Positions 12,700 to 25,644 of a stretch of DNA of 64,000 nucleotides are shown piece after piece; position 1 is the stretch's first letter; each line of letters opens with the position of its first letter. This DNA comes from Cheilinus undulatus (taxonomy: Eukaryota > Chordata > Actinopteri > Labriformes > Labridae), in assembly GCF_018320785.1 (NCBI RefSeq), contig NC_054886.1, forward strand, positions 4,029,207 to 4,093,206, given 5' to 3'. The notes beneath the pieces were generated by a model that saw only the letters and a list, made by a program, of their open reading frames with translations, ran no database searches and had not been told where the DNA came from. A program made the translations under genes and the position numbers.

Positions 12700-13938
12700 C
12701 ACTATATTGCCAAAAGTATTCACTCACCTATCCAAATAATTGAAATCAGGTGTTCCAATCACTTCCATGGCCACAGGTGTGTAAAATCAAGCACCTAGGC
12801 ATGCAGACTGTTTCTACAAATATTTGTGAAAGAACGGGTCGCTCTCAGGAGCTCAGTGAATTCCAGCATGGTACTGTGATAGGATGCCACCTGTGCAACA
12901 AGTCCAGTAGTGAAATTTTCTAAATATTCCTCAGTCAACTGTCAGTGGTATTATAACAAAGTGGAAGCGATTGGGAACAACAGCAACTCAGCCATCAAGT
13001 GGTAGGCCACGTAAAATGACGGAGCGGGGTCAGCGGATGCTGAGGTGCATAGTGCGCAGAGGTTGCCAACTTTCTCCAGAGTCAATCCCTACAGACCTCC
13101 AAACTTCATGTGGCCTTCAGATTAGCTCAAGAACAGTGCGTAGAGAGCTTCATGGAATGGGTTTCCATGGCCGAGCAGCTGCATCCAAGCCATACATCAC
13201 CAAGTGCAAGGCAAAGCGTCTGATGCAGTGGTGTAAAGCAAGCCGCCACTGGACTCTAGAGCAGTGGAGACAGGTTCTCTGGAGTGATAAATCACGCTTC
13301 TCCATCTGGCAATCTGATGGACCCGTCTGGGTTTGGCGGTTGCCAGGAGAACGGTACTTGTCTGACTGCATTGTGCCAAGTGTAAAGTTTGGTGGAGGGG
13401 GGATTATGGTGTGGGGTTGTTTTCAGGAGCTGGGCTTGGCCCCTTAGTTCCAGAGAAAGGAACTCTGAATACTTCAGCATACCAAGAGATTCTGGACAAT
13501 TCCATGCTCCCAACTTTGTGAGAACAGTTTGGGGATGGCCCCTTCCTGTTCCAACATGACTGTGCACCAGTGCACAAAGCAAGGTCCATAAAGACATGAT
13601 GAGAGAGTTTGGTGTGGATGAACTTGACTGGCCTGCACAGAGTCCTGACCTCAACCCGATAGAACACCTTTGGGATGAATTAGAACGGAGACTGAGAGCC
13701 AGGCCTTCTAGTCCAGCATCAGTGTGTGACCTCGCATATGCGCTTCTGGAAGAATGGTGAAAAATTCCGATAAACACAATCCTAAACCTTGTGGAAAGCC
13801 TTCCCAGAAGAGCTGAAGCTGTTATAGCTGCAAAGGGTAGACCAACGTCATATTAAACCCAATGGATTAAGAGTGGGATGTCATTTAAGTTCATATGTGA
13901 GTCAAGGCATGTGAGCGAATACTTTTGGCAATATAGTG
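12700..13938 (+). mobile_element. Tc1-like DNA transposon, near full length, inactive
   Basis: Terminal inverted repeats CACTATATTGCCAAAAGTAT (12700) and its complement (ending 13938) are flanked by TA on both sides, the Tc1/mariner target. The 1239-bp size is normal for the superfamily. The transposase is open at 12971-13447 (HTH region, then [10 protein letters not shown] with the first catalytic aspartate). A frameshift near 13435 and later stops follow. The second aspartate (FQHDCAPVHKAR) and the glutamate (SPDLNPIEHLWDELERRL) are still visible in another frame. Confidence 0.9.
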
Positions 13939-13940
13939 TA

Positions 13941-14756
13941 CCAGTCATCATGACCTCTTACAAGATTTTTTGATTTTATGCTCTGCTGGCTGTGATAATT
14001 TCATAATTCCTATAAAGTATGAGGAGTATTCATGTCACTGTTTGGATTGCACCACTTTTTTACACCGATAGTAAAGAAAAAAACTACTCATTTGACCAAA
14101 GTTTGACAGCCTCATATCCATTTAAATCAACAATTTTAACTTCCTTAGAATAAATGTAAATAAAGGGGACTTTCAATTCTATTCCTAAGGATGCTATACT
14201 TGTGCACAACCATGAACTACATGCATGTGCACACAAACACACACACATGTAGGCTCAAACATGCACACAGCTGGATAATAAGGATTATGTGTTTCTTGTG
14301 GTATGTCTTAATGGCTCTAATCCATGCACTGCCCTGCAACATGAGCATGCATACATGCACTGCACACAGGGATGTGAAAGACTCATCACCAGTTATTGCA
14401 AATGCTTGATTTCAGTTATTGCAGCCAAGGGTGGCACAACCAGTTATTAGTTTCAGGGGGTGATATTACTTTTCACTCAGGGCCAGATAGTTTTGGACCC
14501 CCCCCCCGACACTGCATTTTGTATTGACTTGGGTTGTCGTTGTGAAATATGTTGCAGCTAAAGCAAACCTGATGCAACTAATGAAGCCTTTGAAAAGTTG
14601 CATGAGGTGTTTCTTGAAACACTACTTTTGCATATTTGAGCTGTTTTGAGGGATTCTTTTCAGGGTCGGAATACTTTTGCGACCAGAGAAGTCACCATTA
14701 ACTGCATTTCAAGTTGAATTTCGGGAAACCACTTGGAGCATTCATTGTGATGAGCT
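13941..14756. other. Intergenic, no gene seen
   Basis: The stretch contains a short CA-rich patch near 14220-14260 and a C-run near 14501. No coding sequence or classified repeat was recognised. Confidence 0.45.
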
Positions 14757-14849
14757 ATTTCAATTGCTTTTGTTTGATTTGTTCATTGCAATCAGCAGTA
14801 AGTCTAAATTTGATCAACCGTATTTCAGTATAAATGGAAAAACAGGAAG

Positions 14850-14858
14850 TTCTCTGAA
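14850..14858 (+). promoter_or_regulatory. STAT-type palindrome upstream of gene B
   Basis: TTCTCTGAA fits the TTCN3GAA consensus for STAT binding and lies 179-187 bp before the ATG of gene B. The paralogous promoter of gene C keeps the form (TTCTTTGAA) despite one change inside the spacer. A neighbouring AGGAAGT fits an ETS core in gene B only. Function is inferred. Confidence 0.3.
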
Positions 14859-14960
14859 CTTCTCACTGTTTGATTTTGAAGAACAAAAGCAGCACTGCTG
14901 ACAGGAATGAGGATGTGATGATGCTTCTTCTGCAGGGCAGAGTTTGTTACCTCTGTCCAG

Positions 14961-14967
14961 CCAATCA
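14961..14967 (+). promoter_or_regulatory. CCAAT box upstream of gene B
   Basis: CCAATCA lies 76 bp before the ATG and is followed by GATCCTGTCTTG. The same block is found in genes A, C and D at 75-78 bp. Confidence 0.5.
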
Positions 14968-15036
14968 GATCCTGTCTTGACTGTAGAGAGAGGAGAGAGC
15001 TGTAAGACGAGTTTCATTCAGCATGCGACTTTGAAC

Positions 15037-18000
15037 ATGATGACATCTCCAGTGTTTGTGTTCTGTCTCACCTGTCTGTGCTTTGGGAGTATGGGTGAGT
15101 TTGTTTTAGTACTTTTTACTTCACGTGATCTTCTGTCTTCACCTTTAAAATCTGAGATAATTTCTTCTTTTTCTTTGTCTCACTCTAGCACAGACACCAG
15201 ATGTAAGCAGAGGGTCGTCTCTGAGTAAAGAGAGTGGATTTATATCAGCTAACATCGGTGAGACGGTTACTTTGCTCTGTTTCTTCCAAGGTGATGCTGC
15301 AGCAAAGTTTTACTGGTACAAACAAACTCTGGGTCAGAGACCAACGCTCATCTCCTCTTACTACACACATGGAACATCTTCAACCTTTCATGGTGAACTC
15401 AAGGACAATCCCCGCTTCACTCTGGATGCTAAACCTGGTCAAAATCACCTGAGGATTGCAGACGTGCAAATCTCAGACACAGCTGTTTACTACTGTTCTT
15501 ACAGCTACTCATTCATGTTTGAGTTTAAAGAGGGCATCACTCTCAGTGTCAGAGGTTCAGGTCGGGACGTGAAGCTTTTGAATCAGTCTGAAAACGAGAC
15601 CATCCAGCCAGGAGGATCAGTGACTCTGAGCTGTGTGGTGAACACTGGGAGCTGTGATGGAGAACACAGTGTTTACTGGTTTAAAAACTCTGAGGGAGCT
15701 GAGCCAGGACTTATTTACACCCATGGAGGCAATAATAATAAGTGTGAGAGGAAACCCAGCCAGCAGAGCTGTGAGTACAACCTACCACTGAGGAGTCTGA
15801 GTCGCTCTCATGCCGGGACCTACTACTGCGCCGTGGTCTCATGTGGACAGATTCTGTTTGGAGACGGGACCAAGCTGGACTTTAAAGGTATGTTTGAGTA
15901 GGGGAGGTTTTCAGTTTTTAATCTTGATAACTCATGTTAAAAGGTTTTGATTTGTTTGACTCTCTACAGATGAGGAGAACTTTCTTGGCTTGGTGTATAT
16001 CTTAAACGGGGCGTTGACTTTTACCATCATCTTGGTCGTACTGTTGGCTGTTTGTCTCTGTGTGATCACCAAGAGGAACAACTGTAAGTGTAAAAGTACT
16101 GTCACTACTATCATACCAGACAATAGATACCAGAGTACCACAGCGACAAAAATGACCTTTTGAACTCCCAGCCAGCTCATTAGAAAGAGTCCCTGCACAC
16201 ATATCTTAGAGGGGATGCAGGACATTGTCTGCTTGATACTGGATTAGACAGATACTGGCTTAAAATGTTTGTTATTGTATTGACAGATATGAATATTTCT
16301 GCCAGTATTTGCAGACAATTTACCAGCTGTATGGACAAACAAGTTTGTGGAGTTTAAGCAGGACCGGCAGACCTACGTCAGCTGAAGTCTTCATTCTTAT
16401 TCCTTAAACTTTAAATTCTGTTAAAAGGCTGAAGTTTAAGTTTATGAACTACATTTATAGATCCGTATCAATATCGGCTAATCTGAGTTTGTAAATATTG
16501 GCAAAAATCCAGTATTGCATCTCTAATTGTTAGACTTTCAACCCAAATTCCCAAAAAGTTGGGACACTGTGTAAAATGTGAAGAAAAATAAAAACACTGA
16601 CTGGCTGATCAAATAAAGCTATAGTTTTACTAAAACATATCAGATGTTGAAACTGACATTTCTCCCATTTCATGAATAATATAAGATCATTTTGAATTTC
16701 ATGGTTGCAATACATCTCAAAAATGTAGGGGTGGGTCAACAAATGGCTGGAAAAGTGAGGGTTACTAAAGAAAAACAACTGAATGAGTCTTTTGTAACCA
16801 ATTAGGTTGATTGGCTTAACCAATTAAAGCCTGAAAACACAAATTATAGCCAGAAAATTCCCATTTTTTTGGGACTGAAATGTTTACTTCACTTTCTACT
16901 GAAATCCAAAAAATCTAAGTTTCCATAAATTTCACGTATTTATTTTTTGTATCTCATTTGATACATTAGGTGTTTTTCATAACTGAGAAATCCACTTGAG
17001 GGCATTTTTATCATTTTTCAGATTGTATTCAAAAGGTTTTTTTAGTAATTTATTGATCGTATTGATTAGATAGAGTTATCATAAAAGTATGTATCAAATA
17101 TGATAAAACAGGATTTAAGGGGTTAAGTCAGTGATATGACTGGGTCTAAAAGGAGCATTCTAGAGAAGCAGAGTTTCTCCAAAGTAGATGGGCAGGGGCA
17201 TAGGTTGCCTAGTGGTTTTAGATGCACCCTGGTTCGAATCCTGCCTGTGGCACTTTCCTGCATGTCTCTCCCCTGCTCTCTCATCCATGTTTCCAATTCT
17301 GTCCACTGTCCTCCTCTATCAATAAAGACATAAAATGTCCAAAAATAAATCTTAACCCTTTAAAACTTACTACTGTGCAAGTCAGCCAGGACATATTCTT
17401 ACATTTTTACATCCTTTAGTGCAATTTTTGGGAGTATTTTTATTTCCTTGACATCAATATAACCCTTATATCCAAAGTTTTGATAATATGTATTGATTTA
17501 TGTCTTAACCACTACAATAAATTGCTTAAAAGTGCAATTACTCTAATAAAATGAAAACCGATTTTGTTTTTTTCACAAAAATGAGAAATTGCGCAGGTGG
17601 ATCCCTCAAGTTTTTAAATGTAAAAAAGTTGCACAATATCCTCTGGAACCACAGGAAATTTATTTGGAGTCTGTACATAACTTCCTTTTTGAAATATAGT
17701 CAATTTTGTAACCTGTAAAAAAAATCGAGCCAGATGAGTAGTTGGACTCTTGATCTGACACCGTAATTAGTTTGAAAGCTTCATTCCAGCTGTAAAACCA
17801 TTTGGCGCGACCCGGTTTTTGCGGTTTCATAACTACATACGTGTGGAAGTGTGTCAGAGTTGTGTGTGATGGATATCTGGTGTGTATGGGTTGTGTGTCT
17901 GAGAGTTTTTGTAAAAAAGTAGGGGTGAAATGAGAGCGAGGACGAGTACGTGTACAGGCTAAGTTTTTTGGTGTATTCCGCTGAAAAAACTACAACTCTC

Positions 18001-21000
18001 AGGAAAATACGGCACGTCCTGTTGCTGTTGCGCTGCGCTGGGTTCAACAGGGTTAAGAAATGAAAAAAAAAAAGAATGACAGGGTTTCACAACTCTTTGA
18101 AAAACTGTTTGTATAAAGTATATACTGAGGTAAAGGTGAAGTGTGTTTGAATCCAATTCACTCAAGTAGAGGTAAAATAACTGGTCTGTAAATCTACTCC
18201 AGTAAACATAAAAACTATTCTATTTACAGCATATTTAAAGGAGTAATACATAATTACTTTTGATATTGGAGGGATGGGGTTAAATGTGAAATACTATCTT
18301 TCAAAACAGCCATAGAATATGAGTCTTAGACCAGGCTGATAGCACATCTTTAAATATAAATTGCAGCATAACTGCAAATTTCAAGGTCATTCATGATGTG
18401 TTACTGACTGTCTGGTAGCAGCAGAGGTCAGTATGGACCACTATTTTATAAAATGTATTTTTTTTTTTTTTTACTTCTTAACATATGCTGTATAATATGC
18501 AGTAGGCGATTTGAAGGGGGATGAGGGGGGATGGTGTCCCACTTGTTACTAAAATGACCAAAATGCGTCCCCTTTGTTAACCTGCCATTCCCTCTCTGTC
18601 AGGGCAGGGCAGGGATGCTTAGTTGCAGGGCCGTTTCTGGGCATAGGCGATATAGGCGGTTGCCTAGGTCACCACGCTGAGGGGGGCGCCGTGAGGAGCC
18701 CTGAACATTCTGAATAGTTCCACCAATGTAACAGATCATCAACTCCTGAACTCCTCTAACCTCTGCACCCCTCGTTAGTGAAACAGTCAAGCCTCACCTC
18801 ATCGCTCTCTGTCTCTCTCTCCATGCACGCCCCGGCACACGCACACTGGGAGTCCAGCAAGACGTTGAGAGAGAAAAAAAAAGGTTTCTTTTCCTCGTTC
18901 ACACAGTTCTTTACAGACAGGATGTAGAGATAGAGCCCTGCGCCGGACAGCTAACACCCTACCTGCCCATTCTCCCTGATTTCCAGACCAAGAACACCTT
19001 CTTGTCCGGTGTGTGTCATCCCTCCTTCCCACCTGCACCCGCAACATACGCGTCAACAGGGGGATAAAACAAAGAATAATGTTGATTAACTGGAGAGACT
19101 GCGAGGTTAGAGAGTTGATCACACTCTGTGCAGGAGAGGAGAGAGCAGACACATCTCTGCTCACAGCAGTGTCTGAAAAGTTCCATGATGTGTTCAAGTG
19201 AGCTCGGTACCCTGAAGTTTCCGACCTCCGATGCAAACACGTACGCTGTGACACTGCTTAAAGTCGGACCTCCAACTCAGAAAGATGGAGGAAAAAAATC
19301 TATTGAATCTAATCAATCAAAATGAATGTTCATGTTATTTACCCCGCATTTCATTTAGAAAATACAAAGTTTTGAACTGAGAAATCCGGAGTTTCGAGTT
19401 TCATTGAAAGCAGCAGCTTGGGCAGGGGCTGCCATCTGATTGACGCCGGGGTATGTGTGTAAGCTCGGGCGTGCACGACTCTGTTACACCTTTGTGTGAA
19501 TTGCTCTTTGCGGAACAGAGACTGGCATTCATTTTCGCCTTTATTGCGGAGTCTCTGTGTAAAAATGGTTAAAGATTCAAAGTAGAGTGGGCCTAGCCTA
19601 TTTAATATAGGCCTACATCTTAAAACATATCTAAAGGAAAACTTTACAAATATTTATATACAGTCCACTAGCAGCATTATTTACACTGTAGCCCTATGGG
19701 AAACAAAGCCTTAAGTTCATACCGTTACTTTTGTATAGAATAGACAAAGTCAGAGAGCAGGGCCAGAAGGAAGAGGTGAAGGAGGAGGAGAGAGAGCAAG
19801 CAGTTAAATAGTAAGATCAGTCACAGAGGACACACATTTTAAGTTAATCTTTGACTTGAGTTTAACTAAGCATGTGGGCACAAAATCCACTGGTATTGTT
19901 CAGACAAGTATTGTAGAAAATCAGCTATTTGTTGAAGTTCATTCCATTATTTTTGCCTATCATGAGTTAGATTTCTGACTTGCACTTAAAGGCACCATGA
20001 TGTCTCACAGACAAAGCATTTTTATGAGGTCCACCTGAGATAAAGTGACTGACCATGATTGGTGGTGATGGTGGGGTTAACAAGGTGTATCTCCCTTGTC
20101 AAAAAAGACAAATCGCCTACTGATAATATGACAAAAGTACAGTAATTCCCTCAAAGCTTACCTGATTGCAATCTGTGATTTTGAAAACACTCCAAAAAGT
20201 AAACGATGGCTTACACGACAAAACTCAAACAGTGGTGATAGTAGTCGTGGTACAGGCACCCCATTCCTCCAGCCAGTGATGGCTGTGGCCCTGAGGATTA
20301 TGGGGTGTCCTTTATTTTTATGCACAAAAGATGGCAACCCTGGCTAGCATTGTGCATTCAAGACTACCAGACAAACAAGACGAAACAGGAAGTTTCAACA
20401 CAGCTTGACCTATTGTTTATATCCTACATGAAAACCAGTCCAAACACTTTACAAAACAGAGGAGACAAGAAGAAAAGGAACTCTACATACCTAACAACAC
20501 ACAACAGGAAGGACGAAACACAACCCTTAGCTGCAAAATCCTTCAATTTCCTGCATGTTTGTGTGGAGGTGTTAATAAGTTCTATAGGGCTGCTGGGAAA
20601 TAATCCAGAAATTAAAGTTTATTTAGGCTACATGTTGTGTTTTCTCTCTCCTACCTCTGTGCATTCTCTCTCTATTCATTTGAGGCAGCTTTGACTGTTT
20701 AAGGCTTTGTTTTCCTGAAATTCAGCACTTTATCCCCATATCTAAAAATAAATTTTAACCTTCAAAGCATGTGAATTCAAAAAGTTGGAAGTATCAGAAT
20801 TTTTTTAAACCTATCACTGCTTTCCTTCCCTTTGGAATTAAAAGGAAATAATGAGAGTTTTCCCCTTTTGTAGATTCTCCTGCAGCAGATCTCTCTGCAG
20901 CAACTGAACAGGTACTTTTGTGTGAACTTATCATGCCCTATGGGTAATTCTCTTTCTCATTGTTATTTGCTGTAGTAACCAACATTCATATTTCATCATC

Positions 21001-21122
21001 AGGGTGACTGCAATGAGGAAAATATCCATTATGCAGCTTTAAGGGAACAAAGAGTCAACCGATCCAGACGACAAGGAAACAACACTAATGCTGAATGTGT
21101 GTACTCTAGTGTAAAGCAGTAG
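15037..21122 (+). CDS. nitr: NITR gene B: inhibitory novel immune-type receptor, 5 exons
   Basis: NITR paralogue of gene C. Exons: 15037-15094 (leader, either of two adjacent ATGs), 15189-15887 (V plus I), 15970-16083 (membrane span), 20874-20911, 21003-21122; 342 aa. The V domain has LLC, FYWYKQ and VYYC. The I domain has six cysteines and ends CAVVSCGQILFGDGTKL. The uncharged span reads VYILNGALTFTIILVVLLAV. The tail holds ITIM IHYAAL (Y313) and CVYSSV (Y337), so an inhibitory receptor is inferred. Intron 3 is about 4.8 kb because mobile DNA was inserted. Over the V-I exon it differs from gene C at 23 of 699 bases, mostly changing amino acids. An ATTAAA-type polyadenylation signal lies near 21243. 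All splice sites are GT-AG with intact frame, so it looks functional. Confidence 0.9.
16164..17353 (+). mobile_element. Inserted repeat block with tRNA-derived SINE (intron 3 of gene B)
   Basis: The block is absent from the matching intron of gene C, where the flanking sequences join near 27399. It contains an unclassified interspersed repeat starting near 16540 (CAACCCAAATTCCCAAAAAG). Its right end is a SINE at 17191-17353, with TTGCCTAGTGGTTTTAG as box A region, GGTTCGAATCC as box B and the CCTCTATCAATAAAGACAT tail. The SINE matches the copy at 8069-8244. No transposase was seen. Confidence 0.7.
18500..20122. mobile_element. Non-autonomous DNA transposon with 8-bp target duplication (hAT-like), intron 3 of gene B
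   Basis: The 1623-bp insert begins CAGTAGGCGATTTG (18500) and ends with its exact complement (20109-20122). It is flanked by the direct repeat ATAATATG (18492-18499 and 20123-20130). The paralogous intron of gene C holds one copy of ATAATATG (28247-28254) with no insert, confirming the boundaries. An 8-bp duplication fits hAT (P elements also make 8 bp). No transposase frame was found. A second terminus-like sequence inside (CAGGGCCGTTTCTGGGCATA, near 18625) suggests an older nested fragment. Confidence 0.85.
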
Positions 21123-22848
21123 AGACTCACAGGTTCAACATGTCTGTACAGCCACAGTGATCAATGATGATTTTAATTAAGCCATTAAGACATAGATGTC
21201 ATCTTTTCTGTTTTCTTTTTACTTGAACTGCAAAGATTTAAAAATTAAATGAGCTTTTCTGGAGCATCATAATTTCAGGTGAGTTTTTTTTTAATATAAA
21301 TTAACAGAAACATGGATCACAGAGCAGTTTTCAATGGGTTTTAAGGCCGTACGTATAAAAGTCTGATGTATGAGAAAGTCCCTGATAGTTGTACATCACT
21401 TTATTTTACTCTGTCTTTCCATTCAACTTTATTGAGATCTTGATGTATTTATCTAATAATCTCACATTAGGACAGTTGGTTCTGGTTCCCAGGACAGGCC
21501 CCCATTTGGCAGATAAAAATATTAGCCCCCCCCCCAATCCTTACCATACAAATCAACATGTGGGCTCCGCAAGGCTGGGTTCTTTCACACTGCACTCTAG
21601 GTGTCAAACCCCATCCTGTTACCACATCCTTCTTCTATGAGCTCTTGTTTTGCTTATGTCGATATGTTAATGTGTTGATGTCGATGGTCAGAAGTGTTGG
21701 GGTGAGGATGGCTCATCTGCCAAGGAGAAGCCCTGCAGAAAAACTTTGATGACCACTCTTATAGACGTTTATCCATGTGGCATTTGTCTGACCTGCCTGG
21801 ATGGCACAAGGACATGCTGATTGGATGATAACTAAATAAATACTCCTCTCCACAACATCCCTGGTATAATCTTTGCAGCGCGCATTTTGTGCAGGAAAGC
21901 TAAGAAAGCTTGAAATGTCAGATACCTTATCTAAGTCTAAAACAGCATATTCCATAGTGATGTCTTATTTGCAACAGAAGCACTGAATGGACTCAACACT
22001 AATGCTTGAAAATAACGGCGTTGATTTAAAACATTACCTGTTAACTGGTGACACCCATGAAATGAGAAACTGAAAACAGAAAGAGTACTCGTAAATGTCT
22101 CTTTGTTTAATCTGATGAGCGTATTTTGACATTTTAATAGAAATCTAAATAAAGAGGCATCCATGCTGACAGCTACGTAGGCAAGAAGGTTTTTGTGGCC
22201 TTAGAAGTCCCTGTGAAGTGAAATCCAAAATAAACACACTAGATATGTTGGAATAAGGTCGCTGTGAATGTGAAAAAAACTGAGATCTATGAGCGCCTGA
22301 ACTTGGCAGGGTTTTAGTTGAGTAAGGCAAATATAGGAGCCCATGATGTCAGCAGTCCCTTTGGGGAATTACCCCACTCCCCTAATGCTACAGTGATATA
22401 GAATCACTGAGCAGCTTATCTAAATAAAGCCTGTTGTTAGCTGAGGTCTCTGCCTTCATTATCAGGCTAATTTCCCAAACCTATCAGCCACTTCGGCCCA
22501 TGGGTCACTGAAAGTATCACAATACAAAGATTTGTGCCAGAAAACAGCAAATTTAATCCCCACCTTTTGTCTTTGCTCTGGTTCAGAGCCAGGCAGCTGC
22601 ACTCTGATCAGAGCTCAATATAAGGTCAGGGAGCAGGCTAATTGCTTGAGTTCTCATCTATTTTTGTCTTGAACCAGATGCAGCAGGAACAAAAATCTAA
22701 TCAGTTGAAGGTGTGTTTGAGTCCATATTTCACATGTTTTTAGTCCTGGATTATTAAAAGAAGTGAGCTGTGATGGTCTATCCCCACAGCCACAGTTTAA
22801 TCCAACCTGTCTGTTAGCATGGCAATGCTAAAGTTGGTGAATTAGAAA

Positions 22849-24506
22849 AGTGGTGAATTAGATTCATTATTTAAACCTCCAGCTATCCTGATTTACACCG
22901 CGTTCCACATTATTATGCAAACAACGTTTTTCTCTGATTTTCTAAATATCAATGCAAATGACAGTCATAATATTTTTCAAGTCATCAGCAGTTAGAGTAT
23001 AATTCAAAAGTTTTTGAACAAACTTCATAATGATAACTATAATTTAAAAAAAAAATAAAAACCTCAAAATGCACTTTTCCACATGTTCCACATTATTAAG
23101 CAGGCGACAGGTTTCAGCAATATGGGAAAGAAAAAGGATCTCTGCAGCCGAAAAGTGTAGAATAGTGTAATGCCTTGGACAAGGAATGATAACATTTGAT
23201 ATATCAGGAAAAATTAAGCATGATCATCATACTGTGAAGAAATTTGTGACTGATTCAGAGCACAGACGGGTTTGTGCAGATAAAGGCATAATGAGGAAGG
23301 TTTCTGACAGACAAATACATCAGATTAAGACAGCAGATGCTAAAATACCATTACAAAGCAGCAAACAAGTATTTGAAGCTGCTGGTGCCTCTGGAGTCCC
23401 ACCAACCTCAAGGTGTAGGATCCTCCAGAGGCTTGCAGTTGTGTATAAACCTACTACTCAGCCCCCCCCCAACCAATGCTCACAAGCAGAAACGGATGCA
23501 GTGGACCCAGAAATACATGAAGACTCATTTTCAAACAGTCTTGTTGACTGATGAGTGCCGTGCAACTCTGGATGGTCCAGATGGAGGAGTAGTGGATGGT
23601 TGGTGGATGGCCACCATGTCCCAATGAGGCCGGGATGTCAACAAGGAGGGGGCGGAGTCATGTTTGGGCCGGAATCATGAGGAGAGAGCTGATAGGCCCC
23701 TTTAGGGTCCCTGAAGGTGTGAAAATGACCTCGGCAAAGTATATAGAGTTTCTGACTGACCACTTTCTTTCATGGTACAAAAAGAGAGCCGTGCCTTCTG
23801 TAGCAAAATTATCTTCATGTCTGACAATGCTCCATCTCATGCTGAGAAGAATACCTCTGTGTCATTGGCTGCTATGGGCATAAAAGGAGAGAAACTCATG
23901 GTGTGGCCCCCATCCTCCCCTGACCTCAATCCTACTGAGAACCTTTGGAGCATCCTCAAGCTAAAGATCTATGAGGGTGGGAGGCAGTTCACATCAAAAC
24001 AGCAGCTCTGGGAGGATATTCAGACATCCTGCAAAAAAAATTCAAGCAGAAACTCTCCAAAAACTCACAAGTTCAATGGATGCAAGAATAGTGAAGGTGA
24101 TATCAAAGAAGGGCTCCTATGTTAACATGGAACTTGGCCTGTAAAGATGTTTCTGATTGAAATAGCTTTGATTTCAGTAAATATGACCTCTTAATGCTGC
24201 AAATTCAATGAATGACCATTTTCAGTTCTTTACAACCTATAAAATGTTTTAAAAGGCTGTTGTGCATAATAATGTGGAACAGTGCATTTTGAGGTTTTTT
24301 TTGTTTTTTTTTTAATAATAGTTATCATTATGAAGTTTGTTCAAAACAATTTTAATTATGCTCTAACGGCTGATGACTTGAAAAATATTCTGTCGTTTGC
24401 ATTAATATTTAGGAAAGTCAGAGAAAAATATAATTTGCATTATAATGTGGAACGTGGTGTAAATCAGGATAGCTGAAGCTTTAAATAATTAATCTAATTC
24501 ACCACT
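22849..24506 (+). mobile_element. Long-TIR Tc1/mariner-superfamily transposon with 37-residue D-E spacing
   Basis: Inverted repeats of about 260 bp bound the element: AGTGGTGAATTAGATT begins at 22849, and its complement ends at 24506. The repeat also holds CAGCTATCCTGATTTACACC on both sides. The transposase lies in pieces: N-terminal HTH part 23186-23551, a frameshift near the C-run at 23463, TDECRATLDGPDG with the first aspartate (about 23550), and the C-terminal part 23772-24125. That last part holds the second aspartate in MSDNAPSHAEKN and the glutamate in SPDLNPTENLWSILK. Between these two residues I count 37 positions, instead of the 34 usual for Tc1. The element is inactive through frameshifts. 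Confidence 0.82.
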
Positions 24507-25204
24507 GTACATGTAATTACATGCAGACGCACTGCTGGAGGCTGGAAACTGGCATATCTCCGAAACTAATGATGAACCAATAATACCTGAAACTGAGGTA
24601 ATGTGGTCACTATCCTCAGTCTGGAGCAGTTTTACCTGCAATAGGGACGGGTGTTGCAAATTAGCATTGGCTACAAACACTATGATGCTTGCATGGGATG
24701 CCTGTTCTCAGTTGTCTATATTCATTGTGTTCCTAATAAATAATTCTTAATAATAATAATAATAATAGTTTTACCCGCAATTTCCACATACACAGCTGTG
24801 CTGCACACCGAAGCTCTGACTGAAGGTGAGCGACCACTGGCCTCTAAAACATTATCTGTGCTGTTATTAGCCTTGGTAATCCATCACGGTATTATAAATC
24901 TAAATATTGATATTGTTTTGGCTGCCAATATGTTTTCCATTCAGGGTGTTGTCTTCATTTAATCGCAAAGTACAAATCAATGAACATAATTATTCTTGTC
25001 AAAATGTTTGTTTACAGAAATAGCATGGAAGCTCTGCCTTATGCTGAAACCAACAAGTACAACACAGTCACGCACAAGTTTCATGTTCAAATGTGGGCCA
25101 TATTTAACTTCATTTCTAGTCAAAAAAGGACCGCATTTGGCCCCCCGGGCCAATGTTTGGACACACCTGATGTACGCTTTTTTTTTTTTCCATTGTGGTG
25201 TATT
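24507..25204. other. Intergenic between genes B and C
   Basis: I see no gene here. There is an (AAT)n patch near 24745-24770. A segment near 25040-25170 resembles dispersed fish repeat sequence but has no boundaries I can define. Confidence 0.4.
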
Positions 25205-25644
25205 TTGTGAGGAAGACGCCAGACCCAACAACGACAAAGAGCTGAAGGTCACTATCAGAGCAACCTGGGCTTCATAACACCTCAGCAGTGCCACGGGCTG
25301 ATCGCCTCCATGCCATGCAGCATCGCTGCAGTGATTCATGCAGAAGGAGCCCAGAACAAGAACTGAGTGCTGAACATGATCAAACTTTTCAGTAGTTTGA
25401 ACACATTTCTGTGTTAAAAATACTTTTTTTCTGATTTTAAGTATTATTCTAATTTTCTCAGATACTGAATTTGGAGTTTTCATTAGCTGTAAGCCATAAT
25501 CATCAAAATTGAAAGAAATAAACACCTGAAATACATCAGCCTGTGTGTAATGAAGCTGTACAATATATGGGTTTCACTTTTTGAATTAAATTACTTAAAT
25601 TAATCAACTTGTAGACGATATTCTAATGTATTGAGATGCGCCTG
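25205..25644 (+). mobile_element. 3' fragment of a Tc1/mariner-type transposon
   Basis: It starts inside the C-terminal region of a transposase: EEDARPNNDKELKVTIRATW, then in another frame QQCHGLIASMPCSIAAV, the typical last part of a fish Tc1-like protein. It then runs through a long terminal repeat ending ATGTATTGAGATGCGCCTG, with TA following at 25645. The 5' part of the element is missing. Confidence 0.65.

Larger units (their letters stand above)
14757..22835 (+). repeat. Segmental duplication, unit 1 (carries gene B)
   Basis: This segment is a paralogous copy of 25951-30537. Matching sequence runs from about 170 bp before the shared promoter to well past the 3' UTR, ending near GGCAATGCTAAA. 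Unit 1 is longer because of extra DNA at about 16164-17352 (repeat plus SINE), 18500-20122 (8-bp TSD element) and 21527-22412. Confidence 0.85.

Noticed and set aside
24977-25525. 182-codon minus-strand frame between genes B and C
   Set aside because: It is antisense to the Tc1-type transposase fragment and other dispersed repeat sequence, and has no recognisable domain.
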